DNA of 64,000 nt from Paraburkholderia acidicola (lineage in GTDB: Bacteria > Pseudomonadota > Gammaproteobacteria > Burkholderiales > Burkholderiaceae), in contig NZ_MTZV01000003.1 of assembly GCF_002362315.1 (NCBI RefSeq), forward strand, positions 124,001-188,000. The letters run 5' to 3'. Of the stretch, positions 1 to 9,417 are shown in pieces. The first letter of the stretch is position 1, and every line of letters begins with the position of its first letter. Under the pieces are notes generated by a model, which was given only the letters and a program-made list of their open reading frames with translations, had not been told where the DNA came from and did not search any database. Position numbers and translations under genes: made by a program.

Positions 1-277
1 GTAAGGCGTTCACACGTTGTGCGAGCGTGCTCCACAACGCGAGCGAGATGTCCTTGCTGTCGACGCTCGCCAGTTGTTCGGCCTGCACGCGTGCCACGGA
101 CGACAAGGCGGGCACCGCGGACAGCAGCTGCTCTACACCGACCACACCCGCCTGATAGCCGGAGGTATTGGTTGGATTGGCCGCCGAACCGGCGATCGTC
201 CCACCGGTCGCGAGCACGGCGATGCACGGCAGCGCGTCCGGCGCTGCGTGGGAGGGAAAGGAAGTCGATGAGTTCAT
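1..277 (-). CDS. L-asparaginase, N-terminal part (runs off the left edge)
   Basis: This is the first 92 codons of a minus-strand gene whose 3' end lies outside the window. The translation starts MNSSTSFPSHAAPDALP and then shows VLATGGTIAGSA (about residues 21-32), the first threonine motif of bacterial asparaginases, in which the Thr of GGT is the nucleophile. GYQAGVVGVEQLLSAVP and SVDSKDI follow in the order expected for the family. The enzyme hydrolyses asparagine to aspartate and ammonia. No signal peptide is visible before the motif, so a cytosolic form is likely. The start codon (275-277) is the first ATG before the conserved core. Substrate preference and length cannot be judged from the fragment. 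Confidence 0.85.
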   Translation of the reverse strand, partial: MNSSTSFPSHAAPDALPCIAVLATGGTIAGSAANPTNTSGYQAGVVGVEQLLSAVPALSSVARVQAEQLASVDSKDISLALWSTLAQRVNAL

Positions 278-399
278 GGCCGCGATTGTAAGCGAAGCGC
301 TGCGCGCTTCACATAGTCACGGGTGCGCCGTCATATGCGCAGCTCCACCGTAACGGACTACCGGGCCGCGGCCCGGTCAGTCGCGGCCCACCGCCGCCG

Positions 400-1326
400 T
401 TACGCCACTTCGCGCAACTGCGCGGCGATTTCAGCTTCGTTCAGATGCGGCGCGAACATCTCGATCAACCGGTACGCGTAAGCACGCAGGAACGCACCTT
501 TGCGCAACCCGACGCGCGTCGTGCTCGCCTCGAACAGATGCTGGGTGTCGAGCGCAACGAGTTCGCTGTCGCGCTTCGGATCGTAGGCCATTGCCGCCAC
601 CACGCCGATCCCCATACCGAGTTCGACGTAGGTCTTGATCACGTCGGCATCGATCGCGGTCAGCACGACGTCGGGCAAGGCGCCCGCTTTCGCAAACGCC
701 TGATCGATATGTGAGCGACCCGTGAAGTCCTGGTCGTAGGTGACGATCGGGTATTCCGCGATTTCGTCGAGCGAAAGATTCGGACGGCCCACCAGCGGAT
801 GGCCCTTCGGCACGACGACGATGTGATGCCACGAATAGCACGGGAACGTGACGATATCCGGGTAACGATCGAGCGCTTCGGTCGAGATACCGATGTCCGC
901 TTCGCCGTTAATGATCATCTGCGCGATCTGTTGCGGGCTACCCTGGCGCAGCGCGAGATGCACCTTCGGGAATACCTCGGTGAACTGCCGGATCACCTTC
1001 GGCAGCGCGTAGCGCGCCTGTGTGTGGGTCGTCGCAACAACCAGGTGACCACTGTCCTGGTCCGCATACTGGCGCGCGACGCGGCGCAGGTTTTCCGCAT
1101 CGAGCAGCATCCGCTCGATCAGCTGATGCACCGCCTTGCCCGGCTCGGTCAGGCCGGTCAAGCGCTTGCCGCGACGAATAAAGATGTCGACGCCGAGTTC
1201 GTCCTCGAGGTCCTTGATCTGTTTCGATACACCCGACTGCGACGTGTACAGCACGTTCGCCACTTCGGTCAGGTTCATGTTCTGGCGCACGGCCTCGCGC
1301 ACGAAGCGTAATTGCTGGAAGTTCAT
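400..1326 (-). CDS. cysB: LysR-type regulator of sulfur assimilation CysB
   Basis: This 308-residue LysR-family regulator has an N-terminal winged helix-turn-helix (about residues 1-60, with TSQSGVSKQIKDLEDELG as the recognition segment) and a periplasmic-binding-like effector domain. TTHTQARYALP at 99-109 matches the segment that binds sulfate or N-acetylserine in CysB. In enteric bacteria CysB activates sulfate uptake and reduction genes when N-acetylserine accumulates. The gene lies 55 bp downstream of cysA on the same strand, so it may be read with the transporter operon as well as from its own promoter. Length matches the family (about 310-325). Its paralogue SsuR/Cbl is the main alternative, but adjacency to cysAWT-sbp favours CysB. 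Confidence 0.88.
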   Translation of the reverse strand: MNFQQLRFVREAVRQNMNLTEVANVLYTSQSGVSKQIKDLEDELGVDIFIRRGKRLTGLTEPGKAVHQLIERMLLDAENLRRVARQYADQDSGHLVVATTHTQARYALPKVIRQFTEVFPKVHLALRQGSPQQIAQMIINGEADIGISTEALDRYPDIVTFPCYSWHHIVVVPKGHPLVGRPNLSLDEIAEYPIVTYDQDFTGRSHIDQAFAKAGALPDVVLTAIDADVIKTYVELGMGIGVVAAMAYDPKRDSELVALDTQHLFEASTTRVGLRKGAFLRAYAYRLIEMFAPHLNEAEIAAQLREVA

Positions 1327-1381
1327 GTGTGTGTCTCCGGGTCAGCCAGAGTGTAATTAAGCGAAATCATATCCTTGCTCA

Positions 1382-2440
1382 TCATTGTGCGGGGAACACC
1401 CGCAGCGCACGTGGTACAGCGGTGACGCCGTCGCCGACACCGAGTTGCAGTTCGCGCCACGTTTCGCGGTCGAGTTCCGCTTCGAGCACATTGCCCGCAC
1501 GGCTTTCGAGTTCGACGCGCACCGAGCCGCCGAGCGTCACCACGCGCCGCACGTCGACCACGATGCCGTCGCGATGACCGGATGCCTGCGGATACAGCAC
1601 GAGATCGTGCGGACGCACATAGGCAAACGCGGGGCCTTCGAATTCCGCGTCGATCGCGATCGGCTGCGCCGCTCCATCGACGACAAAGCCACTCTGCGCG
1701 ACATTGCCATGCAGCCGGTTTGCCGCGCCGAGAAACTCGTAGACAAACGAAGTCTGCGGATGGTCGTACACCTCCTGCGGGCTGCCTACCTGTTCGACGT
1801 GCCCGTGATTCAGCACGACGATGCGATCGGCGACTTCGAGCGCCTCTTCCTGATCGTGCGTGACGAAGATCGTCGAGATGTGCAGATCGTCGTGCAGGCG
1901 CCGCAGCCAGCCGCGCAGTTCCTTACGAACCTTTGCATCGAGCGCCCCAAACGGTTCGTCGAGCAGCAGTACCTTCGGTTCGACCGCAAGCGCACGCGCC
2001 AGCGCGATCCGCTGCCGCTGGCCGCCCGACAGTTCAGACGGATAGCGCTGCGCAAGCCAGTCGAGCTGCACCAGTTTCAGCAGTTCATGCACTTTCTCGC
2101 GAATCACGGCTTCGCTGGGACGCTCTTTGCGCGGCTTCACGCGCAGGCCGAACGCGACGTTCTCGAACACCGTCATGTGACGAAACAGCGCGTAATGCTG
2201 GAACACGAAACCGACCTGGCGTTCGCGTGCGCCAACCGTTGCAACGTCCTGGCCTTGCAGCACGACCTGGCCCGCGTCCGCATATTCAAGGCCGGCGATC
2301 ACACGCAGCAACGTTGTCTTGCCACAGCCGGACGGCCCAAGCAGCGCGACGAGTTCGCCGGGCGGGAAATCGAGTGAAACGTCGTCTAGCGCGACGAAAT
2401 CGCCGAAGCGCTTTTGCAGGTTACGAACGATGATGCCCAT
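1382..2440 (-). CDS. cysA: Sulfate/thiosulfate ABC transporter ATPase CysA
   Basis: This 352-residue ATPase energises sulfate and thiosulfate import at the inner membrane. Visible motifs are Walker [10 protein letters not shown] (35-43), ABC signature LSGGQ (137-141), Walker B VLLLDEP (about 157-163) and the H-loop in [13 protein letters not shown]-terminal TOBE-like regulatory domain follows, as in other CysA and MalK-type ATPases. It is the last transporter gene of the sbp-cysT-cysW-cysA order, 3 bp after cysW, so coupled expression is likely. CysB control is expected from family knowledge but was not demonstrated here. Confidence 0.93.
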   Translation of the reverse strand: MGIIVRNLQKRFGDFVALDDVSLDFPPGELVALLGPSGCGKTTLLRVIAGLEYADAGQVVLQGQDVATVGARERQVGFVFQHYALFRHMTVFENVAFGLRVKPRKERPSEAVIREKVHELLKLVQLDWLAQRYPSELSGGQRQRIALARALAVEPKVLLLDEPFGALDAKVRKELRGWLRRLHDDLHISTIFVTHDQEEALEVADRIVVLNHGHVEQVGSPQEVYDHPQTSFVYEFLGAANRLHGNVAQSGFVVDGAAQPIAIDAEFEGPAFAYVRPHDLVLYPQASGHRDGIVVDVRRVVTLGGSVRVELESRAGNVLEAELDRETWRELQLGVGDGVTAVPRALRVFPAQ

Positions 2441-2443
2441 GTG

Positions 2444-3439
2444 TTACCACTCCCCTTGCTGAACCGGTTGCGGCGTGACCTTGTTTAGCGATGTCGCCGA
2501 GCTCGCGGCCGCTCGCGCGCTGACCGGCTGGCTCGCCGGACCCGCATGCGCCGGCACGACCTGCGCATCGTCGCGCTCTGCCGACAGATGACGTTCCGCA
2601 AGCAGCTTCAGGCCGAGCGTCACGAGTGCGAGCAACGCCAGTACCGACGCCACGGCGAACGCCGCCGCGAAGTTGTATTCGTTATAGAGAATCTCGACGT
2701 GCAGCGGCATCGTGTCGGTTTGCCCGCGAATGTGGCCCGACACGACCGATACCGCGCCGAACTCGCCCATCGCCCGCGCATTGCAAAGGATCACGCCGTA
2801 CAGGAGACCCCACTTCACGTTCGGCAGCGTCACGCGGCGAAACATCTGCCAGCCCGATGCGCCGAGCACGTGTGCGGCCTCTTCCTCGTCGTTGCCCTGC
2901 GCCTGCATCAGCGGAATCAGTTCGCGGGCGACGAACGGGAACGTGACGAAGACCGTCGCGAGCACGATGCCGGGCACGGCGAAGATGATCTGTACGTCGT
3001 GCGCCTGCAGCCACGGGCCGAACCAGCCCTGCGCACCGAACAGCAATACGTAGACGAGACCCGAGATCACCGGCGAAACCGAGAACGGCAGATCGATCAA
3101 CGTGGTCAATAGCGCCTTGCCGCGGAATTCAAACTTCGCGATCGCCCACGATGCCGCGAGCCCGAACACGAGATTCAGCGGCACGGCGATCACGGCTGTC
3201 AGCAGCGTGAGCTTGATCGCGGAGATGGCATCGGGATCGGCAAGCGATTCGAAATAGAAGCCGATGCCCTTGCTCAGCGCCTGAACGAATACGGCGGCCA
3301 GCGGCACGACGAGAAATAGCACGAGAAACAGCAGCGCGATGCCGGTCAGCAGCCAGCGCACGACGCGCGATTCGGTGACCGGATCGGGACGGCGCGGTGC
3401 GCCCGGGCGGACGTTTGACGGAGTAGAAGCGCGACTCAT
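2444..3439 (-). CDS. cysW: Sulfate ABC transporter permease CysW
   Basis: This 331-residue inner-membrane permease pairs with CysT to form the sulfate channel. After a basic, proline-rich cytoplasmic N-terminus (about 35 residues) there are about six hydrophobic segments, and the [10 protein letters not shown] segment is the EAA loop that docks on CysA. The reading frame stays open far upstream (to 4081), but the ATG at 3437-3439 is chosen because it overlaps the cysT stop by 4 bp (ATGA) and the homologous protein begins there. The C-terminal tail after the last membrane segment is longer than usual and Ala/Pro-rich. Confidence 0.9.
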   Translation of the reverse strand: MSRASTPSNVRPGAPRRPDPVTESRVVRWLLTGIALLFLVLFLVVPLAAVFVQALSKGIGFYFESLADPDAISAIKLTLLTAVIAVPLNLVFGLAASWAIAKFEFRGKALLTTLIDLPFSVSPVISGLVYVLLFGAQGWFGPWLQAHDVQIIFAVPGIVLATVFVTFPFVARELIPLMQAQGNDEEEAAHVLGASGWQMFRRVTLPNVKWGLLYGVILCNARAMGEFGAVSVVSGHIRGQTDTMPLHVEILYNEYNFAAAFAVASVLALLALVTLGLKLLAERHLSAERDDAQVVPAHAGPASQPVSARAAASSATSLNKVTPQPVQQGEW

Positions 3440-4332
3440 GGCGTGCCTCCTGCGACCGTTGTGACTGTTGCAAGCGGTGCGCGCGGCGCAGCGGTACCGC
3501 GCCCCGTGCGCCGCTGCAAGAACCATTGCAGCGTGTTGATCAGCAGCAGCATCAGGAACGACACGACGAGCATCACGACCGCGAGCGCAGTCGCACCCGC
3601 ATAGTCGTACTGTTCGAGCTTCGTGATGATCAGGAGCGAGGTGATCTCGGACTTCATCGGCACATTGCCGGCGATGAAAATCACCGAGCCGTATTCGCCA
3701 AGCGCACGCGCGAAAGCGAGCGCGAAGCCGGTCAACAGTGCGGGAAACACGGCGGGCAGAACGACGCGCCGAAACGTGAGCCAGCGCGAAGCACCGAGGC
3801 AGGCTGCCGCTTCTTCCTGTTCGCGTTCGAACTCTTCGAGCACCGGCTGCACCGTGCGCACGACGAACGGCAAACCGATAAACGTCAACGCAACGAGCAC
3901 GCCAGCCGGCGTAAACGCGATCTTGATGCCAAGCGGCTCGAGGAACTGACCGATCCAGCCATTGCCCGCATACACGGCCGCCAGCGAAATACCCGCCACC
4001 GACGTCGGCAACGCAAACGGCAGATCGACGATAGCGTCGACGATCCGCTTGAACGGGAACGTATAGCGCACCAGCACCCACGCGACGAGAAAGCCGAACA
4101 CCGCATTGATCAGCGCACCGCCGAATGCGGAAAGAAAGGTCAACCGGTATGAGGCCAGCACACGCGGCGAGCTGACGGCGCGCACGAACTGCGCCCAGTC
4201 GAGCGTCGCGGTTTTCAGGAAAGTGGCCGCGAGCGGAATCAGCACCACGAGGCTCAGATACGCCACCGTGATGCCGAGCGTCACGCCAAAACCGGGCAAC
4301 GCGCTCGGTTTGCGGAAGGTGAACGTCGTCAT
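3436..4332 (-). CDS. cysT: Sulfate ABC transporter permease CysT (CysU)
   Basis: This 298-residue inner-membrane permease is the partner of CysW. It has about six hydrophobic segments and an EAA loop in [18 protein letters not shown], followed by the conserved [19 protein letters not shown] of sulfate permeases. Its stop overlaps the cysW start by 4 bp. Upstream is a 195-bp gap to sbp that contains a terminator-like hairpin, so the permeases are probably made at a lower level than the binding protein. Length matches the family (about 275-300). Confidence 0.92.
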   Translation of the reverse strand: MTTFTFRKPSALPGFGVTLGITVAYLSLVVLIPLAATFLKTATLDWAQFVRAVSSPRVLASYRLTFLSAFGGALINAVFGFLVAWVLVRYTFPFKRIVDAIVDLPFALPTSVAGISLAAVYAGNGWIGQFLEPLGIKIAFTPAGVLVALTFIGLPFVVRTVQPVLEEFEREQEEAAACLGASRWLTFRRVVLPAVFPALLTGFALAFARALGEYGSVIFIAGNVPMKSEITSLLIITKLEQYDYAGATALAVVMLVVSFLMLLLINTLQWFLQRRTGRGTAAPRAPLATVTTVAGGTP

Positions 4333-4414
4333 GCTGAATGCTCTGTCAGGGTTATCCGCTGCAGACCTGTCGGGTCCGGCTAGCGATGCGACGGTCCGGT
4401 TCCATCTGGCCGAA

Positions 4415-4436
4415 AAGCGCGCCCGGGGGCGCGCTT
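4415..4436 (-). terminator. Hairpin between sbp and cysT, probable attenuator
   Basis: A perfect inverted repeat, AAGCGCGCCC and GGGCGCGCTT with two bases between, sits in the sbp-cysT gap. Read on the minus strand the second arm runs into TTTTC, giving a factor-independent terminator shape. It should stop part of the transcripts after sbp, or protect the sbp 3' end, and so give more binding protein than membrane channel. The structure is seen directly; the function is inferred. Confidence 0.55.
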
Positions 4437-4527
4437 GGCTGATGTCACCGCGTCGTTACATCGGCTTGCGCCAGTTCTCCGCGATCTGCCTGTCTTTGTG
4501 CTCTACGCTCAGGTACCTGCCTGCTCT

Positions 4528-5568
4528 TCACTGCGGCGCATAGATCGAATCGAACACGCCACCGTCGGCAAAGTGCGTCTTCTGCGCGTTCGTCCAGCCA
4601 CCGAACGTATCGTCGACCGTGTACAGCTTCAGCTTCGGAAACTTGTCGGTCAGCGCGGCCGGCACCTTGTTCGAACGCGGACGGTAGAAGTTCTTCGCGG
4701 CGATCTCCTGACCTTCTTCGCTATACAGGAAGTTCAGGTAAGCCTCGGCGAGCTTGCGCGTACCGTGTTTCTCGACGACCTTGTCGACCACGGCAACTGG
4801 CGGCTCGGCCAGAATGCTCACCGACGGCACGACGATCTCGAACTTGTCCGGACCAAATTCCTTCAACGACAGGAACGCCTCGTTTTCCCATGCGATCAGC
4901 ACATCGCCGATCCCACGTTGTACGAAGCTCGTCGTCGCGCCGCGCGCACCCGAGTCGAGCACACCCGCATTCTTATAGAGCTTCGAGACGAATTCCTTCG
5001 CGGTCTGCTCGTTACCGCCCGGCTGATGCAGCGCATAGGCCCACGCGGCGAGATAGTTCCAGCGCGCGCCACCCGAGGTCTTCGGGTTCGGCGTAACGAT
5101 CGATACACCCGGCTTCGTCAGGTCGTTCCAGTCCTTGATCTGCTTCGGGTTGCCCTTGCGTACGAGAAACACGATCGTCGACGTGTACGGCGACGCGTTG
5201 TCGGGCAGACGCTTCTGCCAGTTCTTGTCGAGCAGGCCCTTGTTCGCGAGCGCGTCGATGTCGTAGGCCAGCGCGAGCGTCACGACGTCTGCCTGCAAAC
5301 CGTCCAGCACCGAGCGCGCCTGGGCGCCCGAGCCGCCGTGCGACTGCTTGAAGGTAATCGTTTCGCCGGTCTGTGCCTTCCACTGCTTGCCGAATGCCTG
5401 GTTGATGTCCTGATACAGCTCGCGCGTCGGGTCATACGACACGTTCAGCAGCGTGGTATCTGCTGCCTGCGCGTGCGACACGATGCCGACTGCCGCTGCG
5501 GCGCCCAGCGCCAGTGCGGCAACGAGATGTTTCGTCCTGTCTGCAAACCCCGTGATGCGATAGACCAT
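4528..5568 (-). CDS. sbp: Periplasmic sulfate-binding protein
   Basis: This 346-residue protein has an N-terminal signal peptide (basic start, hydrophobic stretch [21 protein letters not shown], cleavage expected after AQA near residue 35). The mature protein starts with [20 protein letters not shown], the standard opening of sulfate- and thiosulfate-binding proteins. [15 protein letters not shown] and [16 protein letters not shown] are anion-binding loops of this family. It captures sulfate in the periplasm for CysTWA. It is the first gene of the operon, with a promoter-like sequence about 100 bp upstream. CysP (thiosulfate) is the alternative name. Confidence 0.9.
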   Translation of the reverse strand: MVYRITGFADRTKHLVAALALGAAAAVGIVSHAQAADTTLLNVSYDPTRELYQDINQAFGKQWKAQTGETITFKQSHGGSGAQARSVLDGLQADVVTLALAYDIDALANKGLLDKNWQKRLPDNASPYTSTIVFLVRKGNPKQIKDWNDLTKPGVSIVTPNPKTSGGARWNYLAAWAYALHQPGGNEQTAKEFVSKLYKNAGVLDSGARGATTSFVQRGIGDVLIAWENEAFLSLKEFGPDKFEIVVPSVSILAEPPVAVVDKVVEKHGTRKLAEAYLNFLYSEEGQEIAAKNFYRPRSNKVPAALTDKFPKLKLYTVDDTFGGWTNAQKTHFADGGVFDSIYAPQ

Positions 5569-5666
5569 CCAGTTTCTCCGTGCGGTGTGGTGTGCTGGCT
5601 ATGTTGTTGTGCGCCTGATGACGATCAGGTCGAGGCCAGTCTATCGAACGGCTTTCATCATTAAAA

Positions 5667-5695
5667 ATAATGTTTCCTCATTCTTTAATACTCAA
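5667..5695 (-). promoter_or_regulatory. Predicted promoter of the sbp-cysTWA operon
   Basis: On the minus strand TTGAGT (5690-5695) and CATTAT (5667-5672) are separated by 17 bp in an AT-rich patch of an otherwise GC-rich gap. Position and spacing fit a sigma-70 promoter for sbp with a leader of about 90 bases. The AT-rich sequence just upstream is a plausible CysB site, but no specific operator can be defined by eye. Confidence 0.45.
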
Positions 5696-5819
5696 AAGTG
5701 GTAATGACGGCTGGACGCGGCGTTGCGGCACGCAAACGGGTGTTTTGACAGCCAATTGCGGTGCTGCAGCGGCCCCTCTAGAGGACGAACTTAAAGTAAC
5801 GCTTGATATGTGCCGAATA

Positions 5820-5855
5820 CTGTATAAAAATACAGTCACCTGTCTATCCATACAG
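5820..5855 (+). promoter_or_regulatory. Two tandem LexA boxes in the lexA promoter
   Basis: Two perfect CTGT-N8-ACAG sites lie at 5820-5835 and 5840-5855, with starts exactly 20 bp apart (about two helical turns), ending 7 bp before the lexA ATG. TTGATA at 5803-5808 followed after 16 bp by TAAAAA suggests that the first box covers the -10 element. Bound LexA would block its own transcription, the usual SOS autoregulation with two repressor dimers. Confidence 0.92.
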
Positions 5856-5862
5856 TGGCGCT

Positions 5863-6513
5863 ATGACCAAACTCACCGCACGACAGCAACAGGTTTTCGA
5901 ACTGATCCAGCGCGCCATCGAGCGCACCGGCTTCCCGCCTACCCGGGCCGAGATCGCCGCCGAGCTGGGTTTCAGCTCGGCCAATTCCGCCGAAGAGCAC
6001 CTGCGGGCGCTTGCGCGCAAAGGCGTGATCGAACTGGCGGCGGGCGCGTCGCGCGGCATCCGCCTGGTACGCAGCCCCGACGACGCACCGCATCAGTTCA
6101 CGCTGCCGCATGCGAGCCTGATGCAACTGTCGCTGCCGCTGGTCGGCCGCGTCGCGGCCGGTAGCCCGATCCTCGCCCAGGAACATATCTCTCAGCACTA
6201 CGCCTGCGACCCGGCGCTCTTCTCGAGCAAGCCGGACTACCTGCTCAAGGTACGCGGGCTGTCGATGCGCGACGCCGGCATCTTCGATGGCGATCTGCTC
6301 GCGGTGCAGAAAAAAAGCGAGGCGAAAGACGGCCAGATCATCATCGCGCGGCTTGGCGACGATGTGACGGTGAAGCGTCTGAAGCGGCGACCGAACGGTA
6401 TTGAGCTGATCGCCGAGAACCCCGACTACGAAAACATCTTTGTCGAAGCCGGGAGCGACGACTTCGCGCTCGAAGGCATCGCGGTAGGGCTGATCCGGCC
6501 TACCGAATTCTGA
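5863..6513 (+). CDS. lexA: SOS repressor LexA
   Basis: This 216-residue repressor starts [16 protein letters not shown] and has a winged helix DNA-binding domain (residues 1-70), then the self-cleaving S24 peptidase domain. The cleavage site is Ala99-Gly100 (VGRVAAGSP), with catalytic Ser134 ([10 protein letters not shown]) and Lys171 (DDVTVKRL), the expected Ser/Lys dyad. LexA represses DNA-damage genes until RecA filaments trigger cleavage. A TTG at 5803 would extend the frame by 20 residues but lies within the promoter, so the ATG at 5863 is chosen. It is autoregulated by the two boxes directly upstream. Confidence 0.97.
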   Translation: MTKLTARQQQVFELIQRAIERTGFPPTRAEIAAELGFSSANSAEEHLRALARKGVIELAAGASRGIRLVRSPDDAPHQFTLPHASLMQLSLPLVGRVAAGSPILAQEHISQHYACDPALFSSKPDYLLKVRGLSMRDAGIFDGDLLAVQKKSEAKDGQIIIARLGDDVTVKRLKRRPNGIELIAENPDYENIFVEAGSDDFALEGIAVGLIRPTEF

Positions 6514-6534
6514 ACTTGTCGCCTGGAGAGATTC

Positions 6535-6873
6535 ATGGAACGCCTTGCCCGCCTGCTGCCTTTCCGCCAGTTCGGACGTCTGCGCCATTTGCGTGGTGTC
6601 GTCCCGTGTGCCCCGCTCGAAGCAGACGGCGCGCCCTCGCTATTCGATGAGAACCCGGTTGATTCGTCCGTGCTGCCGTCATCGTTGCCGGCGTTCGCGC
6701 GTGTGTCGCTGAACGCCGGTCTCAACACCGAACCGGCGCGCCGTGCCCCGGTGCGCGTCTATCACGGGCCAAAGCGGCTCATCATGGTCGGTACGATGGA
6801 CGCTGTATGCCGGATGATCGATCGCGCAATCGCCGAAGAACGCGCCGACATTCAGGGCGCGCTGTTCGAATAA
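6535..6873 (+). CDS. Small protein of unknown function co-transcribed with lexA
   Basis: This 112-residue protein starts 21 bp after lexA with a good ribosome site (GGAGAG, 5 bp before ATG). It should therefore be SOS-induced from the lexA promoter. I recognise no domain. The N-terminal half is variable-looking and Pro/Ala-rich, and the C-terminal half (PVRVYHGPKRLIMVGTMDAV, then an acidic helix) looks structured. No membrane segment or signal peptide is visible. In pseudomonads the gene after lexA is the division inhibitor sulA, but this sequence does not resemble SulA, so only the position is shared. Confidence 0.75.
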   Translation: MERLARLLPFRQFGRLRHLRGVVPCAPLEADGAPSLFDENPVDSSVLPSSLPAFARVSLNAGLNTEPARRAPVRVYHGPKRLIMVGTMDAVCRMIDRAIAEERADIQGALFE

Positions 6874-7014
6874 CTGCCTGACGATCGACTGCACAATACG
6901 ACATGACTCTCGACGGGCGATATCGGATTGAGATGGGATCGATATGGGATCGTTTCGCAGCCGGCGTTGTCCACACTGTTACGGGCGATCGTGTTGAAGG
7001 GAGAACGACAGGCA

Positions 7015-7677
7015 ATGGCAGGGACAATCAATAGCAGACGCAGATCGCAGCAAGGCGGCATCCGCAAACCACTGGTCATCGTCGTGATCGTGATTGCGAT
7101 CGTCGTAACGTTGGGATTCAGCTACGCGTCGCCCTATATGACGCTCGACCGCTTAAAGCGCGCTGCCGACGCTCGCGATGCGGCAACCGTCGATCAATAC
7201 GTCGATTTCCCCGCGTTGCGCGACAGCCTGAAACAGCAGGTCACCGCCCTGCTCGCCCAGCGGCTCGATGCGAAGAGCAACGGCAATCCACTCGCCGCAC
7301 TGGGCGCGATGATCGGAGTGGCGTTGATTGGTCCGCTGGTCGATGCGTATGCAACGCCGGATGGCGTTGCCGCGTTGCTAAACGGTATACCGCCGCGCGG
7401 TGAACCTGGAGAGCGGCCCCCTGTGCCGTCGCAAGCGGCATCGAGTGCGGCAAACGACGTTGCACCGGCGCCCGGAACAGCGCCGCAACCGTCAACGCAA
7501 ACGCCGCAGCCCACTCAGCCTCCCCAACCGCCGCAAACCACTGCCGGCTATCGTGGGCTGAATGAATTCGTCGTCACGTATCAGCACGGTGTCGGCGATA
7601 CGCGTTATTCAGCCATTCTGCATCGCGACGGTCTGTTTTCGTGGAAGCTGTCCGCTGTCGATCTGAACGGACGCTAG
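7015..7677 (+). CDS. Membrane-anchored DUF2939-like protein
   Basis: This 220-residue protein has a basic N-terminus, one membrane helix (about residues 20-38, VIVVIVIAIVVTLGFSYA) and SPYMTLDRLKRAADARDAATVDQYVDFPALRDSLK, the pattern I associate with DUF2939. A Pro/Gln/Thr-rich linker (about 150-180) separates this from a C-terminal portion ending in YSAILHRDGLFSWKLSAVDL. It is probably an inner-membrane protein with a periplasmic domain. The ATG at 7015 is used because GGGAGA lies 10 bp before it; the open frame continues to 6928. Function unknown. Confidence 0.75.
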   Translation: MAGTINSRRRSQQGGIRKPLVIVVIVIAIVVTLGFSYASPYMTLDRLKRAADARDAATVDQYVDFPALRDSLKQQVTALLAQRLDAKSNGNPLAALGAMIGVALIGPLVDAYATPDGVAALLNGIPPRGEPGERPPVPSQAASSAANDVAPAPGTAPQPSTQTPQPTQPPQPPQTTAGYRGLNEFVVTYQHGVGDTRYSAILHRDGLFSWKLSAVDLNGR

Positions 7678-7690
7678 TGCCGCCTGAGAT

Positions 7691-8164
7691 TCAGGCAGCC
7701 TCTTGTTGCTGCTGCTCCTGCACCGATGAACACGCCACCAGGATGCTGCACGACACACGATCGAGCAGCGGTGTATTGCCTGCACCCATCCACCAGCGCG
7801 ACAGGCCAGTGCGGCATCGATGTCCTACAACGAGCAGATCAACCTGTAACTGGTTCGCGAGATTCGCGATCTCATCGATGGGATGGCCGAATGCAAAATG
7901 CCCTTGCGCATTCACACCACGCTCGGTCAGCCAGTCGACGCCTTCCTGAAGAATGTCGCGCGCAGTTTTCTCGAAGCTGCCGCACGCGACATCGGTTAGC
8001 AACCCTGCGCTTTGCGCGATGCTCGAGCGCATGTCTACCACCGACAGCAAATGCGTTTCCGCTTTCAGGTCCAGTGCCAGGTCCGCGCCGCAACGCAACG
8101 CCTTGCGGCCCTCGCGCGAGCCGTCGTAGCACAACAGAATCTTTCGGTAGCTCGCCATCGTCAT
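7691..8164 (-). CDS. Universal stress protein, UspA family
   Basis: This 157-residue single-domain Usp has the opening KILLCYDGSREGRKAL and the nucleotide-binding loop near the C-terminus in modified form: VVGHRCRTGLSRWWMGAGN, where ATP-binding members have G-2x-G-9x-G(S/T). The family helps survival under stress and stasis in the cytoplasm. A glutamine-rich tail closes the protein. Two starts are possible, the ATG at 8164 or the in-frame ATG at 8158. The gene converges with the DUF2939 gene across 13 bp. Confidence 0.88.
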   Translation of the reverse strand: MTMASYRKILLCYDGSREGRKALRCGADLALDLKAETHLLSVVDMRSSIAQSAGLLTDVACGSFEKTARDILQEGVDWLTERGVNAQGHFAFGHPIDEIANLANQLQVDLLVVGHRCRTGLSRWWMGAGNTPLLDRVSCSILVACSSVQEQQQQEAA

Positions 8165-8424
8165 CTCCCATCCGCGCCCATCGCGGGGTTCGATTCAATC
8201 ATGGTGCACCGCAATTCAGGTTGCAAGGGATGGAAAACGCCAGGTATCCGAAGCCCTGTCATGGGGCACGCGGCGGTGCAAAACGATGCAAAAACAGCAC
8301 CAATGCGGCCACGACGAACGCATCGATACCCTAGAATAGGCCCCCATGCCTTACGCATGGCCTGCATCGCGCGTATATCGCCCACTCGCCGTTCCAGTTT
8401 CTGTTGCCGGAGCCCTCGTCGTCC

Positions 8425-9339
8425 ATGTCAGATGCTGCAATCGAGTTTCAGCAGGTTGAAAAACGCTATGGCGACAAGATCGTCGTCGATGGTCTGTCGT
8501 TTCATGTTCGGGCCGGCGAATGCTTCGGTCTGCTCGGACCGAACGGCGCCGGCAAAACGACCACGCTCCGCATGTTGCTCGGTATCGCGTCGCCCGATGC
8601 AGGCACGATCCGCCTGTGCGGCGAGCCGATCCCCGAACGCGCGCGCTTTGCGCGGATGCGCGTCGGCGTCGTGCCGCAGTTCGATAACCTCGACCCGGAT
8701 TTCACGGTCAGCGAAAACCTGCTGGTGTTCGGCCGCTACTTCGGCCTGAGCGCAGCAGAGACGCGTGCACTGGTGCCGTCGCTGCTCGAATTCGCACGGC
8801 TGGAAAGCAAGGCTCACGCGCGTGTCAGCGAGCTGTCGGGCGGGATGCGCCGGCGTCTGACGCTGGCACGCGCACTCGTCAACGACCCCGATGTGTTGAT
8901 CATGGACGAGCCGACCACGGGCCTCGATCCGCAGGCGCGTCATCTGATCTGGGAACGCTTGCGCTCGCTACTCGCACGCGGCAAGACGATCCTGCTGACC
9001 ACCCATTTCATGGAAGAAGCCGAGCGGCTTTGTAACCGGCTATGCGTGATCGAGGATGGACGCAAGATCGCCGAAGGTGCGCCGGCTGCGTTGATCGCCT
9101 CGGAGATCGGTTGTGACGTGATCGAGATCTATGGTCCCGAGCCGCTCGCGCTGCGCGACGAACTCGCGCCACTCGCGGTGCGTACCGAGATCAGCGGCGA
9201 GACGCTGTTCTGTTATGTCGACGATCCGCAACCGGTCCACGCGAAACTCAAGCAACGCACTGATCTGCGCTACCTGCACCGGCCCGCAAATCTCGAAGAT
9301 GTGTTCCTGCGCCTGACGGGTCGCGAGATGCAGGACTAG
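8425..9339 (+). CDS. NodI-like ABC transporter ATP-binding protein
   Basis: This 304-residue ATPase has Walker [10 protein letters not shown], signature [15 protein letters not shown], Walker [14 protein letters not shown] and switch His in [14 protein letters not shown]. The LSGGMRRRL form and a C-terminal segment ending [14 protein letters not shown] are typical of the NodI/DrrA group of ABC-2 exporters. It is followed by its permease 78 bp downstream. In rhizobia NodIJ exports lipochitin oligosaccharides; in non-nodulating Burkholderiaceae the substrate is unknown. The ATG at 8425 is preferred to an upstream TTG at 8404. Confidence 0.9.
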   Translation: MSDAAIEFQQVEKRYGDKIVVDGLSFHVRAGECFGLLGPNGAGKTTTLRMLLGIASPDAGTIRLCGEPIPERARFARMRVGVVPQFDNLDPDFTVSENLLVFGRYFGLSAAETRALVPSLLEFARLESKAHARVSELSGGMRRRLTLARALVNDPDVLIMDEPTTGLDPQARHLIWERLRSLLARGKTILLTTHFMEEAERLCNRLCVIEDGRKIAEGAPAALIASEIGCDVIEIYGPEPLALRDELAPLAVRTEISGETLFCYVDDPQPVHAKLKQRTDLRYLHRPANLEDVFLRLTGREMQD

Positions 9340-9417
9340 ATCAGCTACCCAACACAACAACAAGCGGATGCAGGCGGCCCGCCCGCACCGCAACCGACAC
9401 CGGGACAACACCGCACC

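Noticed and set aside
1385..2377. 330-residue plus-strand open frame opposite cysA
   Set aside because: It is the complement of a GC-rich ABC ATPase gene without its own start signal or family pattern.
2444..4081. A 545-residue open frame ending as CysW
   Set aside because: The first 214 codons are the antisense-like alternative frame of cysT. The conserved permease begins at the ATG 3437-3439, which overlaps the cysT stop by 4 bp.
6535..6873. Identification of the gene after lexA as sulA
   Set aside because: Position is similar to pseudomonads, but length and sequence do not match the SulA cell-division inhibitor pattern.
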